Assembly (NCBI GenBank): GCA_937888775.1
Contig: CALAQT010000542.1
Location: 1-64,000, forward strand
DNA: 64,000 nt
Direction: 5' to 3'
Origin: an uncultured Actinomycetes bacterium
Lineage (GTDB): Bacteria > Actinomycetota > Thermoleophilia > Solirubrobacterales > Solirubrobacteraceae
The translations under genes were made by a program, and so were the position numbers. Positions 37,559 through 48,469 of the stretch are shown in pieces (the stretch's first letter is position 1; each line of letters opens with the position of its first letter). The notes below the pieces were generated by a model that saw only the letters and a list, made by a program, of their open reading frames with translations, searched no databases and was not told the origin of the DNA.

Positions 37559-38857
37559 TCAGCCGACCGTCTTGGTCGGCGTGATCGTCTTGTCGAACAC
37601 CGGGTCACCGCTGGAGTCGACCTTGTAGAGGCCGTAGGACTTCAGCGTCGTGTCACCGTTCTTGTTGAACCCATAGGTGCCGAGCACCGAGCTGCGCGAG
37701 GTGGTCGCGAACAGCGCCGCGAGGACGGCTGACTTGCTGTCGCCCTGGGCGCCGAGCTTGGCGATCGTGTCCAGCCCGAGTTTCATATCCTCGTAGCCGT
37801 AGATCGCGTACGGGTCTGGCTGGGCCGACCCGTACTTCGCCTTGTACGCCGCCAGGAACGCCTTGCCGCCGGGATAGGCGGCCAGGTCCTGGGTCGCGAC
37901 CGTGCACTGGATCAGCGGATCAATCGCGGCTGGCACGCCGCCCGCCTTCTGCGAGGTGTAGGAGCTCGTGCAGGCGCCGTCCGGGACGACGATCTTCGCC
38001 TTCGGGAGCGCCGAATGGACGTCCTTGGTCAGCTGCACGGCGCCATTGGACACGATCCCGGAGAAGAAGAAGCAGTCGGCTCCCTGTCCCTGGATCGTGC
38101 TCGCGTAGGAGCGGAAGTTGGGCGCGGTCGGGTCGATCCCGGTGTTGCTGGTGATCGTGATCCCGTAGAAGCCCTTCTCGAGTCCGAGCAGCGTGGCCAG
38201 GCCCGCACCGTAGGCCTCCTTGTCGTTGGCCACGGCCACCTTGGTGCAACCGGCCTGCTTCATCGCGATCAGGTCGGCGGCCGCCTGGATCGAGTCGATC
38301 GGGACGATCCGCAGGTAGTTGCGTTTGCCGGTCGGGTAGTACTTCTGCGGCTCGCCGGGCGCGCTGCCGGGCAAGTTGGTCGTCAGACCGACATACGTGT
38401 TGGCCGGGCTGACCATCGGGATCCCGGCCTGGTTGAGGATCGGGATCGAGACCTCGCTGGCGCCCGAGTTGAACTCGCCCATGTAGTAGACGGCCTTGGG
38501 GTCGGCCGCCACCTTGCGCGCATTGGCCGCAGTCTGGCCCGGATCCCACTTGCCGGCGGCCGCCGTCGAGTCATCCAGCGACTGGTAGTTGACCGTGAAC
38601 GATCCGGCCTTGCCGCCCGCCTGCGACAACGCCAGCTGCATCCCTTTGACCATCGGATCGGTCTGGGCGGTCGAGGCGCCCTGCAAGGGCAGGCTCGAGT
38701 AGATGTCGACGGTCTTGGAGCCGCCGCTGCTGGAACCGCCGGCGCTGGAACTGCTGCTGGCGGAACTGCTGCTGCTGGAACTGCTGCCACAAGCGCTGAG
38801 TGCCGCCACGGTTCCCAAGACCAGGCACCCCCTCGTGACTTTGACGAGAAAACTCAC
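37559..38857 (-). CDS. livJ: Branched-chain amino acid ABC transporter substrate-binding lipoprotein
   Basis: 432 residues from the GTG at 38857, preceded by a near-perfect AGGAGG ribosome site. The signal GCLVLGTVAALSAC ends in a lipobox Cys, followed by a Ser/Gly-rich tether of about 25 residues. The mature part is a periplasmic-binding-protein fold: DIYSSLPLQGAS, MVKGMQLALSQAGGKAG, YYMGEFNSGAS, IPMVSPANTYVGLT and AIYGYEDMKLGLD. It delivers substrate to LivHMGF. The C-terminal SVLGTYGFNKNGDTTLKSYG is the part copied in the remnant next door. First gene of the operon. Confidence 0.93.
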   Translation of the reverse strand: MSFLVKVTRGCLVLGTVAALSACGSSSSSSSSASSSSSAGGSSSGGSKTVDIYSSLPLQGASTAQTDPMVKGMQLALSQAGGKAGSFTVNYQSLDDSTAAAGKWDPGQTAANARKVAADPKAVYYMGEFNSGASEVSIPILNQAGIPMVSPANTYVGLTTNLPGSAPGEPQKYYPTGKRNYLRIVPIDSIQAAADLIAMKQAGCTKVAVANDKEAYGAGLATLLGLEKGFYGITITSNTGIDPTAPNFRSYASTIQGQGADCFFFSGIVSNGAVQLTKDVHSALPKAKIVVPDGACTSSYTSQKAGGVPAAIDPLIQCTVATQDLAAYPGGKAFLAAYKAKYGSAQPDPYAIYGYEDMKLGLDTIAKLGAQGDSKSAVLAALFATTSRSSVLGTYGFNKNGDTTLKSYGLYKVDSSGDPVFDKTITPTKTVG

Positions 38858-39055
38858 GTTCCTCCTCCTATGTCGATCCGGGCGCCCGAGTGGCCCGGTG
38901 GCCGTGAGAGTAAAGGCGCGCCCGGACCGCAACAAGGGCTGCGCCGGCTTTTTTGGGCTCAGAGCCAGTAGTCCTAACCAAAGTCCAACGTCTCACGATC
39001 AGCGGGGCACATCGGGCGCCGCCACTATTGTCCAAGCGGCCCTTGCGCATGCAAG
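38858..39055. other. Gap upstream of livJ, probable promoter region
   Basis: 198 bp with no gene on either strand. It must hold the promoter for the liv operon unless transcription enters from the upstream binding-protein gene. A run of six T (plus strand) at about 38950, the small palindrome ggctctgagcc and a 5-bp hairpin (cttgc-gcat-gcaag) near 39045 are visible. I could not assign -35 and -10 boxes with confidence. Confidence 0.35.
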
Positions 39056-39247
39056 CTAAGTCTCGATCGTCTTCAGGAGTCTCAGCTGACCGCGCACCAC
39101 CCGGTAGACGCCGTAGCTCTTGAGCGTCGTATCGCCGTGTCGATCGATGCTGTAGGTGCCGAGCACGCTATGGCGGTGATGGGTGTCGAAGATCGCCGCC
39201 AGGGCCAGCGCGAGCTCTCGCAACCCGTGCCCTGACCTGCGGCGCAC
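39056..39247 (-). pseudogene. C-terminal remnant of a third substrate-binding protein
   Basis: The 63-residue frame matches only the C-terminus of LivJ: HSVLGTYSIDRHGDTTLKSYG here against SVLGTYGFNKNGDTTLKSYG there, followed by a similar YRV/YKV and KTI end. No start region, signal or binding lobes remain. It directly abuts the stop of the second binding-protein gene (39248). It is best read as the leftover of a tandem duplication of binding-protein genes. Confidence 0.78.
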
Positions 39248-40447
39248 TCAACCTTGGGCTGGAAAGAACTTAAACGGAGTCAGCTGACCGGACTGCACCC
39301 GGCTGAACACGAACGGCTCCAGGTTCGTGTCGCCGTTGTTGAGCGAATAGGTTCCAAGCACCGAGGCGCGATCCTTCAGCGTGCGGAAGTCGTGCACGAT
39401 GTTCGTGCGGTTTGAGGCAAATGAGCCCGCCTGGCGGATCACGCTCAGCACGGCCGCCATCGCCTCGTAGCCGAAGATCGCCTCGGGAGCCGGATTGTGG
39501 CCGTAGGCGGATCTGAAGTCCGTGACGAACTTCGCCCCGGCGGGCGGGAGATCGCCGGTCATGAATCCGGGGGACGAGACGTACAGGTCGCGCTGCGCCA
39601 CCGACGCCAGCCCGGACACGAAGGCGTTGTCGTACAGCGCCGAGGGGGCGAACAGCTTGACGTTCGGGCTGGCTGACGCCACCGAGTCGAAGAAGTGGGT
39701 CGCGGTGGCCTCAGAGCTGGCGCCGAAGAACACGGCCTTGGCGTCGACGCGCGTGACCTTGGCCGCGGTGGCGGGGCCCGTGGCGACGGCGATGCCCGGC
39801 CGCGCGCCCCTGGCGTCCTGAGCCACCTGGAACGCGACCGAGGCGCCATACGGGCTGCCGTCGCTGGCGACGTAGAGCTTGTCGATGTGCAGCGCCTCGA
39901 GCTCTGAGACCTGATCAGAGGCCTCCTGGATCGTTGTGGGCACCACGCGGGCAAACGTCTCGTGGTAGGTGGTTCTGCTTGGGTAGAACTTCAGCGGCGA
40001 GTCGGGAACGGACGGGGAGATCGTCGTGAGGAAGCTGGCCGTGTCAGTGGGGCTCACCTGGAGCAGACCCAGCTCGTTGGTGATCGGGAGCGAATCCTTC
40101 GAGGTGCCCGGCTCGATCTCTCCCAGGTAGGCGATCGCGCTCTGATCCTCGACCGCGGTCCGCGCGTTGTCTGACACCTCTTTGCCGTCCGGGCGCACGA
40201 ATCTGATCTTGAACTTGCCCGCCTGATCACCCGCCTGCTGAAGCGCGAGCTGCTCGGCAGCGATCACGTCCTTGGCCTCCTGACCGCCGGCACCAGCAGG
40301 GGGCTGGGCGGCGTAGATCGACAGCGTGCTGCCGGCGACCGTGACGGTCGAGCTGCCGGCGGCGCTGCAGCCGGCCAAGCCGGCGACGAGGGCCAGACAG
40401 GCGCAAACCGTCACCGCCCGGCTGCGTGCGAGCACCCAGCTTCGCAT
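39248..40447 (-). CDS. Second substrate-binding lipoprotein (LivJ-like, divergent)
   Basis: 399 residues from the ATG at 40447. The signal VTVCACLALVAGLAGC ends in a lipobox. The periplasmic-binding fold is recognisable by analogy with its neighbour: LSIYAAQPPAGAGGQEAKDV, AIAYLGEIEPGTSKDSLPI, IFGYEAMAAVLSVIRQAG and the C-terminal SVLGTYSLNNGDTNLEPF. It is strongly diverged from LivJ, so it may offer the same permease a different substrate (inference). No permease gene of its own is adjacent. Confidence 0.85.
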   Translation of the reverse strand: MRSWVLARSRAVTVCACLALVAGLAGCSAAGSSTVTVAGSTLSIYAAQPPAGAGGQEAKDVIAAEQLALQQAGDQAGKFKIRFVRPDGKEVSDNARTAVEDQSAIAYLGEIEPGTSKDSLPITNELGLLQVSPTDTASFLTTISPSVPDSPLKFYPSRTTYHETFARVVPTTIQEASDQVSELEALHIDKLYVASDGSPYGASVAFQVAQDARGARPGIAVATGPATAAKVTRVDAKAVFFGASSEATATHFFDSVASASPNVKLFAPSALYDNAFVSGLASVAQRDLYVSSPGFMTGDLPPAGAKFVTDFRSAYGHNPAPEAIFGYEAMAAVLSVIRQAGSFASNRTNIVHDFRTLKDRASVLGTYSLNNGDTNLEPFVFSRVQSGQLTPFKFFPAQG

Positions 40448-40460
40448 CGGCGCGCGGGGG

Positions 40461-40622
40461 CTAGTCCCGCCGGCCCGGCAGAAACGGGAGCAGGTTCCGG
40501 ACCCCGATCGCAATCAGCACCATCACGATCGCGATCAGGATCGCGTCGAAGCCGCTCACGTTGAGCGCCCAGATGACGATCCACAGAGACAGCCCTGCGG
40601 TGGCAGTGAGAATCAAGCCCAT
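40461..40622 (-). CDS. Small two-helix membrane protein
   Basis: 53 residues from the ATG at 40622 to TAG at 40461. Translation gives GLILTATAGLSLWIVIWALN, then DAILIAIVMVLIAIGVR and a basic end LLPFLPGRRD. AGGA lies 8 nt or so before the ATG, and the start is 11 bp after the trpA stop, so it is probably the last gene of the trp operon. It is too short for many gene callers. The two hydrophobic stretches and normal codon use support a real gene; its function is unknown. Confidence 0.7.
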   Translation of the reverse strand: MGLILTATAGLSLWIVIWALNVSGFDAILIAIVMVLIAIGVRNLLPFLPGRRD

Positions 40623-40633
40623 CCCGGTGGATC

Positions 40634-41445
40634 CTAACTCAGCTGAGGTGACAGCAGCGCCGCGGAGAATGCGCGCACCAGCTCGGACACCGCGGCGACG
40701 GGGTCCGGGGAGTCGCGGGCAGCACGCACCAGCCGGCTCCCGACGATCACGCCGTCGGCTCCGGCGGCAGCGGCCGCGGCCGCCTGCTCAGGCGTCCCGA
40801 TGCCGAAGCCGACCGCCACCGGCACGTCGGTGCAGGCGGCGGCGCGGGCCACGATCCCCGCCAGCTGTCGGTCGAGATCGACCCGTTCGCCGGTGGTCCC
40901 GGTCAGCGTGACGGTGTACAGGAAGCCCCTGGCGCGAGCGCCGATCCGCGCCAGCCGCGCCTCTGGCGTGGTCGGCGCTACGAGCGGCACCAGCGCTAGG
41001 CCACGCTGCTCGCACGCCCTGAATGTCTCCGATGCCTCCTCCAGCGGCAGATCGGGGACGATCAGGCCGCTGACCGAAGCCTCCATGAGTGCGTCGGCGA
41101 AGCGCTCGAGCCCGCGCGCCAGGATCGGGTTGGCGTAGCACATCACCACGACCGGCAGGCGCTGGGCCAGCGTACCGGCGACCTTCAGCACATCGGGGAG
41201 GGTCGCCCCCGCCGTCAGCGCCGCGGTCGCCGCCGCATGGATCACCGGACCATCGGCCAGCGGGTCGGAGAACGGGACGCCGAGCTCGATCAGATCCGCG
41301 CCGGCATCCGCGTAGGCGAGGCCGATCTTCGCCGACGTGGCCAGATCCGGGAAGCCGCCCATCAGGTAGGGCATCAGAGCGGCGCGTCGTCCATTGGCCC
41401 TGGCGGACGCGAACGCCTCCGCGATCCGCTCGACGCCGCTGGAGC

Positions 41446-41449
<4 letters not shown>
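40634..41449 (-). CDS. trpA: Tryptophan synthase alpha chain
   Basis: 271 residues. [21 protein letters not shown], the catalytic Glu in [18 protein letters not shown] and the Asp in [12 protein letters not shown] are present, as is [15 protein letters not shown] near the phosphate site. It releases indole from indole-glycerol phosphate for TrpB. It overlaps trpB by 4 bp (ATGA). Confidence 0.97.
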
Positions 41450-42632
<1,183 letters not shown>

Positions 42633-42636
<4 letters not shown>

Positions 42637-43298
42637 CCGGCCGCCACTCGCGTGGCAGTCGACGCCACCGCGGCCGCGAACGACTGGAGCTTGGCGACAT
42701 CCTTGAGACCCGGCGCGGCCTCGACACCGCTGGCGACATCGACGGCAAAAGGATGCACCGCGGCGATCGCCTCGGCGACGTTGGCCGGATTCAGACCACC
42801 GGACAGAATCAGCGGCACGCGGCGGCCGTGGGCCCGGGCGAGCTCCCAGGCAAACGTTTCACCGGTTCCGCCTGGCATCCCGGACACGTGGCTGTCGAGC
42901 AGGTGATAATCGGTGTGGAACGAGCCCAGCGCCTGGATGTCGGCGCCGCTGTGCACCCGCGCGGCCTTGATCACCTTGCAACCGGTGCGCCGGGCGGCCT
43001 CGCCGCAGAAGACCGGACCCTCGTCACCATGCAGCTGCAACAGGGTGAGGCCGACGGTGTCGGCGGTCCGCGCCAGCTCATCGAGCGTGGGGTTGACGAA
43101 CACTCCGACGATCTCCACCTGGCGCTTGCACGCTGCCGCTATTTCGGCGGCCACGTCAGGCTCGCACCAGCGCGGCGACGGTCGCCAGAAGATCATGCCG
43201 ATCGCCCAGGCGCCGGCGCTCACCGCGTCGGCGGCGTCGCGCTGGTTGGTAATCCCACAGAACTTGACCTTTGGAGCGGCGCCGTCCACGCACCACAT
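42633..43298 (-). CDS. trpF: Phosphoribosylanthranilate isomerase
   Basis: 221 residues. [12 protein letters not shown] has the catalytic Cys, followed by [12 protein letters not shown] and [10 protein letters not shown]; the catalytic Asp is in [15 protein letters not shown] and [14 protein letters not shown] is the phosphate site. The first ten residues are untypical, and the GTG at 43289 is an alternative start. It follows the htrA stop after 14 bp, so htrA lies inside the trp operon. Confidence 0.95.
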
Positions 43299-43312
43299 CC
43301 TACGAACCCGGG

Positions 43313-44433
43313 TTAGCCTTGCCTTGGTGCTTGCTCGGGCCGGGTCCCGAGAGTCACGCGGATCGACAGCGTGTGGCGCGCGCGGCGGATCCGCAGCACG
43401 ACCTGCTGGCCCGGGTTGTGATCGGTGACCAGAGTCTGCACCTGCACCATGCTGGAGACCCGGCGGCCGTTGACCGCCTCGATCGCGTCGCCCTGCCTCA
43501 CCCCCGCCACGGCGGCCGGCCCTCCGGGCGTGGCGCGGACGACGGTGACGCCGGGTGCAGACCCCGGCGTGGCGTCGCCGGCGATCCCCAGATAGGCGAT
43601 CTGGGGCGCACCGCCGTGCTCCAGGCTCGCCAGGACCTGCTTGGCCGTGTCGATCGGGACCGCGAACGCGATCCCGACGCTGCCGTTGCCTTCCCCGCCT
43701 CCGGTGGCGATCTGCGAGTTGATCCCGATGACCCGGCCGTCGGCGTCGAGCAGCGGGCCGCCCGAGTTGCCGGGATTGATCGGCGCGTCGGTCTGGATCA
43801 CGTTGTCGATGCTGAAGCCGTTGGGTGCCTGGATCTGGCGCTGGAGGACGGAGACGATGCCGCTCGTCAACGTGCGGTCAAGCCCGAATGGGTTGCCGAT
43901 CGCCAGCGTGGGATCGCCTACCCGGGCGCTGCTGGAGTCGCCCAGTACCAGCGGGCGCACGGCGGGCACGCCGCCCATGTTCACGCGCAGCACGGCCAGA
44001 TCGTCGTTCTGGTCCTCGCCGACCACCGTTGCGCTGCGCAGCACGTTGTCCTCGAACTGGACCGATACGCCCGAAGTTCGGTTAGCGCCCTGGATCACGT
44101 GATAGTTGGTCAGGATGTCGCCGGAGCTGTCAACCAGGAAGCCCGAACCGGTCGAGGAGCTGCTCTGCTGCTGGGGGAAGAAGTCAAACGGGTTCTGGAC
44201 CTGCTCCACCACCCTGGCCCGGACGAAGACCACCCCGGGGGCGTCGCGCTCGTAGATCCCGTGCGGCGTGAGCCCAGTGTTACCGCTGGACGCCGGCTGG
44301 GCCGCCACCGGCCCCTCCGCCACGATCTCCTGGGTGGTCCGGCGACCGGTTATTCCCAGCGCCAGGAAGCTCCCGCGACCACCAGGCCACCGATCACCCC
44401 GGAGATGAAGTGCGAGCGGATGAGTGATCTCAT
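43313..44433 (-). CDS. HtrA/DegP-type serine protease with PDZ domain, single-base frameshift near its start
   Basis: The protease is intact: His in LTNYHVIQG, Asp in QNDDLAVLRV, Ser in NPGNSGGPLLDADG, then a PDZ domain (VVRATPGGPAAVAGVRQGDAI). It should begin at the ATG at 44433 with a clean membrane anchor, RSLIRSHFISGVIGGLVVAG, but that frame stops after eight more codons. Adding one base in the CCC run at about 44372-44374 joins the anchor to SFLALGITGRR and restores a protein of about 373 residues. HtrA proteins degrade misfolded exported proteins. It sits between trpC and trpF in the same direction. Confidence 0.85.
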
Positions 44434-44478
44434 GCGAGGTCCAAGTTTCGGCCGTGCGCTGAAGTGCAGCTAAAGCGG

Positions 44479-45294
44479 CTAGCTGTGGCGGCTGGTCGGA
44501 CGGCCGTCGATGTTGCCGACGAGCGCGCGGCACGCCGCCTCGATGTCCGGCGAGCGCATCAGCGCCTCGCCCACCAGCACGGCGTCCACGCCCGCGCCGG
44601 CCAGCTCGTCGAGCTCGGAGCGGCTGCGAAAGCCCGACTCGGCCACGATCACCCGATCGGCGGGGATGCTCGGCGCCAGCGTGAAGGTCGTGGAGGTGTC
44701 GACGGCCAGCGTGGCGAGATTGCGATTGTTGATCCCGATCAGCTGCGCGCCCAACTCGATCGCCAGCTCGAGCTCGCGGGCGTCGTGGACCTCGACCAGC
44801 GCCGCCAGTCCGTGCGCTTCGGCGTCGGCGTGCAGCCGGACGAGCTCGTCGCGCGCCAGCGCCGCGACAATCAGCAGAATCGCGTCGGCGCCGGCCGCCC
44901 GCGCTTCGGGCACTTGATAGTGATCGACGACGAAGTCCTTTCGCAGGATCGGCAGCGAGGCCACGGCCCGGGCGCTGCGGAGGTCATCCAGTGACCCACC
45001 GAAGCTCGGGCCCTCGGTCAGGATCGAGAGCGCCGCCGCCCCGCCGCGCTCGTAGCTGCCGACGACGTCCTGGAGTGCGAGCTCGTCGCGGATCAGGCCC
45101 GCCGACGGCGAGCGGCGCTTGTGCTCGGCGATCAGCGACAGTCCCGGACGGGCCAGGCTGTCGGTGAACGCCCGCGGCGGATCGTCGGCCGAGCGCTGCG
45201 CCGCCGCGCGCTCCAGATCGCCGATCGGGACGGCATCGCGACGCCGCGCCACCTCCACCCGCGTGGTGGCCACGATTCGCTCCAGCGCGTTCAT
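44479..45294 (-). CDS. trpC: Indole-3-glycerol phosphate synthase
   Basis: 271 residues. LIAEHKRRSPSAGLIR (catalytic Lys and Glu region), LRKDFVVDHYQV, LIGINNRNLATLAVD and VIVAESGFRSRSELDEL are present. It closes the indole ring of tryptophan. It overlaps trpD by 4 bp; htrA begins 45 bp downstream. Confidence 0.97.
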   Translation of the reverse strand: MNALERIVATTRVEVARRRDAVPIGDLERAAAQRSADDPPRAFTDSLARPGLSLIAEHKRRSPSAGLIRDELALQDVVGSYERGGAAALSILTEGPSFGGSLDDLRSARAVASLPILRKDFVVDHYQVPEARAAGADAILLIVAALARDELVRLHADAEAHGLAALVEVHDARELELAIELGAQLIGINNRNLATLAVDTSTTFTLAPSIPADRVIVAESGFRSRSELDELAGAGVDAVLVGEALMRSPDIEAACRALVGNIDGRPTSRHS

Positions 45295-46343
45295 CGCCGC
45301 CCGGTCCCCGCCGGCGCCAGCTCCCAGGTGGCCGCACAGAAGCGCTCCAGCGCCTGTGCCGCCGCACCGGAGTCGATCGACCGCTCGGCGCGGCGCACGC
45401 CGGACTCCAGCGATGACGCCCGACCACCGGCGTAGATCGCGGCTCCGGCGTTCAGCACCGAGATGTCGCGCGCAACGCCGTGCTCTGCGGCGAACACGCG
45501 CCGGGCGATCTCGGCGTTGGCGGCCGGATCACCGCCGGGCACCGCCTCGCCCGCAGCCCGCGTCAGCGAGACCTCCTCAGGGGTGACCGTGTAGCGCCGC
45601 AGCTCCCCGTCGATCACCTCTACGACCATCGTCGGGGCCGCGATGCTGAGCTCGTCGAGCCCGTCCTCGCTGGAGACCAGCAGGGCGTGCTCGGTGCCGA
45701 GCAGCATCAGCGCGCCGGCCATCGTCTCCAGATAGCTGGAGTCCGACACCCCGATCAGCTGCCGCGTCGCGCCGGCCGGGTTGGTCAACGGCCCCAAGAA
45801 GTTGAAGATCGTGCGGATGGCCAGCTCACGGCGCACTGCCATCACGTGACGGGTGGCCTGGTGATGGGCGGGCGCGAACATGAAGCCGAACCCCACCTGC
45901 TCGATGCACCGGGCCACCGCGTCGGGGGTCAGATCGATCCGCGCGCCGAGGGCCTCCAGCACGTCGGCCGAGCCTGACAGGCCGGTGGCGGAGCGATTGC
46001 CATGCTTGGCCACCGTGCAGCCCGCGCCGGCGGCGATCAGGGCCGCGGTGGTCGAGACGTTGAACGTCCGCCGTCCGCCGCCGGTACCTGCGGTGTCAAG
46101 CAGGTCAGCGCGCGCCACGCGCACCGGCGCGGCGAACTCACGCATGGTGCGCGCCAGCCCGGCCAGCTCCTCGACTGTCTCCCCCTTGGTCCGCAGGGCG
46201 ATCAGGAACGCAGCGATCTGGATCTCCGAAGCGTTGCCGGACATGATCTCCCGCAGCACCGCGGCGGCAGCGTCGAGGCTCAGACCGTGCCCGCCGGCGA
46301 GCGTGTCGATCGAGCGCGTCAGCAGGTCGGGGCCGGGGCTCAT
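45291..46343 (-). CDS. trpD: Anthranilate phosphoribosyltransferase
   Basis: 350 residues from the ATG at 46343, which overlaps the trpG stop (ATGA); the longer open frame is a trpG shadow. DTAGTGGGRRTFNVSTTAALIAAGAG is the PRPP-binding region, KHGNRSATGLSGSADVLE the anthranilate side and FNFLGPLTNPAGA the dimer core. It transfers phosphoribose to anthranilate. Confidence 0.97.
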   Translation of the reverse strand: MSPGPDLLTRSIDTLAGGHGLSLDAAAAVLREIMSGNASEIQIAAFLIALRTKGETVEELAGLARTMREFAAPVRVARADLLDTAGTGGGRRTFNVSTTAALIAAGAGCTVAKHGNRSATGLSGSADVLEALGARIDLTPDAVARCIEQVGFGFMFAPAHHQATRHVMAVRRELAIRTIFNFLGPLTNPAGATRQLIGVSDSSYLETMAGALMLLGTEHALLVSSEDGLDELSIAAPTMVVEVIDGELRRYTVTPEEVSLTRAAGEAVPGGDPAANAEIARRVFAAEHGVARDISVLNAGAAIYAGGRASSLESGVRRAERSIDSGAAAQALERFCAATWELAPAGTGRR

Positions 46344-46906
46344 CGGGCCGGCGCCAGGAAGTTCTCCAGCAGCTCGCGACCCTGCTCGGTGAGCACCGAT
46401 TCCGGGTGGAACTGCACGCCCTCGGCGGGCAGCTCGCGATGGCGTACCGCCATCACCACATCTCCGGCGAATGCGCTGCGCTCCAGCACCTTGGGAAGCT
46501 CCGGGTCGGCGATCAGCGAGTGGTAGCGCCCCACCTCCAGCGGCTCGCGCAGGCCGCGGAAGATCGTCCGGCCGTCGTGCTGGATCCGGGTCGTCTTGCC
46601 GTGGATCGGCTCGTGCTGGATCACCCGGCCGCCCCAAGCCTGCACCAGCGCCTGATGTCCAAGGCAGACGCCGAGCGTCGGGATCTTGGCCAGCGGGAAG
46701 CGGCGCACCGCCTCGAGCGAGATCCCCGCTTCATTGGGAGTGCACGGGCCGGGCGAGACGATCACGCGGTCATAGCCGCGCACCAGCAGCTCGTCCACGG
46801 TGGCGTGATCGTTGCGGACAACCTCGATCTCGGCACCCAGCTCGCCGAGATACTGAACCAGGTTGTAGGTGAAGCTGTCGTAGTTGTCGAGGACCAGGAC
46901 TCTCAT
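46340..46906 (-). CDS. trpG: Anthranilate synthase glutamine amidotransferase component (TrpG)
   Basis: 188 residues. VLDNYDSFTYNLVQYLGELG, the catalytic Cys in LGVCLGHQALVQAWGG and the His-Glu pair in FHPESVLTEQG define it. It supplies ammonia to TrpE. It could also serve p-aminobenzoate synthesis. The gap to trpE is 90 bp and shows no leader peptide or hairpin that I recognise. Confidence 0.95.
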   Translation of the reverse strand: MRVLVLDNYDSFTYNLVQYLGELGAEIEVVRNDHATVDELLVRGYDRVIVSPGPCTPNEAGISLEAVRRFPLAKIPTLGVCLGHQALVQAWGGRVIQHEPIHGKTTRIQHDGRTIFRGLREPLEVGRYHSLIADPELPKVLERSAFAGDVVMAVRHRELPAEGVQFHPESVLTEQGRELLENFLAPAR

Positions 46907-46996
46907 CTGACAAAGGTAATCAGGGGCTGTCGTGCTCGTTGGATCCTGGTGCGTCCAAACGCCGCCAGAGCGCGAAGGGATTTCGAGAACGGTGCA

Positions 46997-48469
46997 CTAG
47001 GGCCAGTCGGGCTGGGCCACGGCCAGCTCCACGGCCTGCAGCGCCGCTCGGGCCTTGGCCACCGACTCGCGGTATTCGTAGTCGGGCTGGGCGTCGGCGA
47101 CGGTGCCGCCGCCCGCCTGCACGTGGGCGACGCCGTCCTTGACCACGACGGTGCGGATGTGGATGCAGGTGTCGAGCTCGCCGGTGTAGCTGGCGTAGCC
47201 GATCGCGCCGCCGTAACCGCCGCGCTTGACCGGCTCCAGCTCGTCGATGATCTGCATCGCCCGCACCTTGGGAGCGCCCGACAGCGTGCCGGCCGGCAGC
47301 ACCGAGCGCAGCGCGTCGAGCGCACCGACGCCCGGACGTAGGTTTCCGATCACGCTGGAGACGATGTGCATCACATGGCTGTAGTTCTCGACCGCCATGA
47401 AGTGCTCCACCTGGACGCTGCCGTATTCGCACACCCGGCCGAGATCGTTGCGGCCGAGATCGACGAGCATCACATGCTCGGCGCGCTCCTTGGGATCGGC
47501 CAGCAGGTCCTCGGCCAGCTGGCGATCCTCCTCGGCGCTGGCGCCGCGAGGCCGGGTGCCGGCGATCGGGCGCGTGGACACCTTTGAGCCGGCAACGGTG
47601 ATCAGCGGCTCCGGGCTGGCCCCGGCCACCTCGAAGTCGCCGAAGTCCAGGAAGTACATGTACGGACTGGGGTTGATCGCGCGCAGCCCACGGTAGATCG
47701 AGAACGCCTCCACCGGGACCGGCGCCGACCAGCGCTGGGAGGGCACCACCTGGTAAGCGTCCCCGGCGCGGATGTACTCGATGATGCGAGCGACATTGGA
47801 CTCAAAGCGCTCGCGCGTCATGTTGGGCTCAAAGCGCGGCGCGACGCGGTCACGCGCCGGGGGGCGCGCCGGATGGGGCACCGGTCCGGCCAGCCGCCAG
47901 CGGACGTCGGCGATCGTCTGCACGGCCCGCTCGAAGGACTCCTCCAGACCTTCGTCGGGGTACACGTTGGCCAGCACCGTGACCGTGTGCTTGAGGTGAT
48001 CGAAGACGACCAGCGCATCGGTCAGCATCAGCGCCAGGTCCGGCACCCCCACGGGATCGGGGTTGGGCTCCCCCAGCGGCTCGACCGTTCGCACCAGGTC
48101 ATAGGCGAACACCCCCACGGCGCCGCCGGCGAACGGGGGCAGATCAGGCAGATGGGCGGGGTCAAAGCGCTTGAGCTCCGCGGCCGCCAATGCGTAGGGG
48201 TCACCGGGATCGCCCAGCGACCAACGCAGCACCTTGCGCGGCGCAAAGCCGATGAAGGAGTACCGGCCCACCCGGCCCTGCTCGGCGGATTCGAGCAGGA
48301 AGGCCGGACCCTGGTCTCGCAGCTTCAGGAACGCTGAAACCGGCGTCTGGCAGTCGTCGATGAACGTGTCGTGCAGCGGGATCAGGTTGTGTTCGCGGGC
48401 CAGCTCTCGCACCTGCGCCAGCGAGGGCGTGCCCCCCGCGGCCTGCCCCTCAGCGCTGGCGACGGTCAT
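46997..48469 (-). CDS. trpE: Anthranilate synthase component I
   Basis: 490 residues. [20 protein letters not shown] carries the LLES element of tryptophan feedback control. The catalytic domain has [26 protein letters not shown] sequence, [20 protein letters not shown] and [20 protein letters not shown]. It converts chorismate to anthranilate with TrpG. Its start overlaps the end of hisIE by 20 bp, so histidine and tryptophan genes are in one message. Confidence 0.97.
   Translation of the reverse strand: MTVASAEGQAAGGTPSLAQVRELAREHNLIPLHDTFIDDCQTPVSAFLKLRDQGPAFLLESAEQGRVGRYSFIGFAPRKVLRWSLGDPGDPYALAAAELKRFDPAHLPDLPPFAGGAVGVFAYDLVRTVEPLGEPNPDPVGVPDLALMLTDALVVFDHLKHTVTVLANVYPDEGLEESFERAVQTIADVRWRLAGPVPHPARPPARDRVAPRFEPNMTRERFESNVARIIEYIRAGDAYQVVPSQRWSAPVPVEAFSIYRGLRAINPSPYMYFLDFGDFEVAGASPEPLITVAGSKVSTRPIAGTRPRGASAEEDRQLAEDLLADPKERAEHVMLVDLGRNDLGRVCEYGSVQVEHFMAVENYSHVMHIVSSVIGNLRPGVGALDALRSVLPAGTLSGAPKVRAMQIIDELEPVKRGGYGGAIGYASYTGELDTCIHIRTVVVKDGVAHVQAGGGTVADAQPDYEYRESVAKARAALQAVELAVAQPDWP

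Noticed and set aside
46907..46996. Tryptophan attenuator or leader peptide between trpE and trpG
   Set aside because: No run of Trp codons and no clear competing hairpins in the 90-bp gap.
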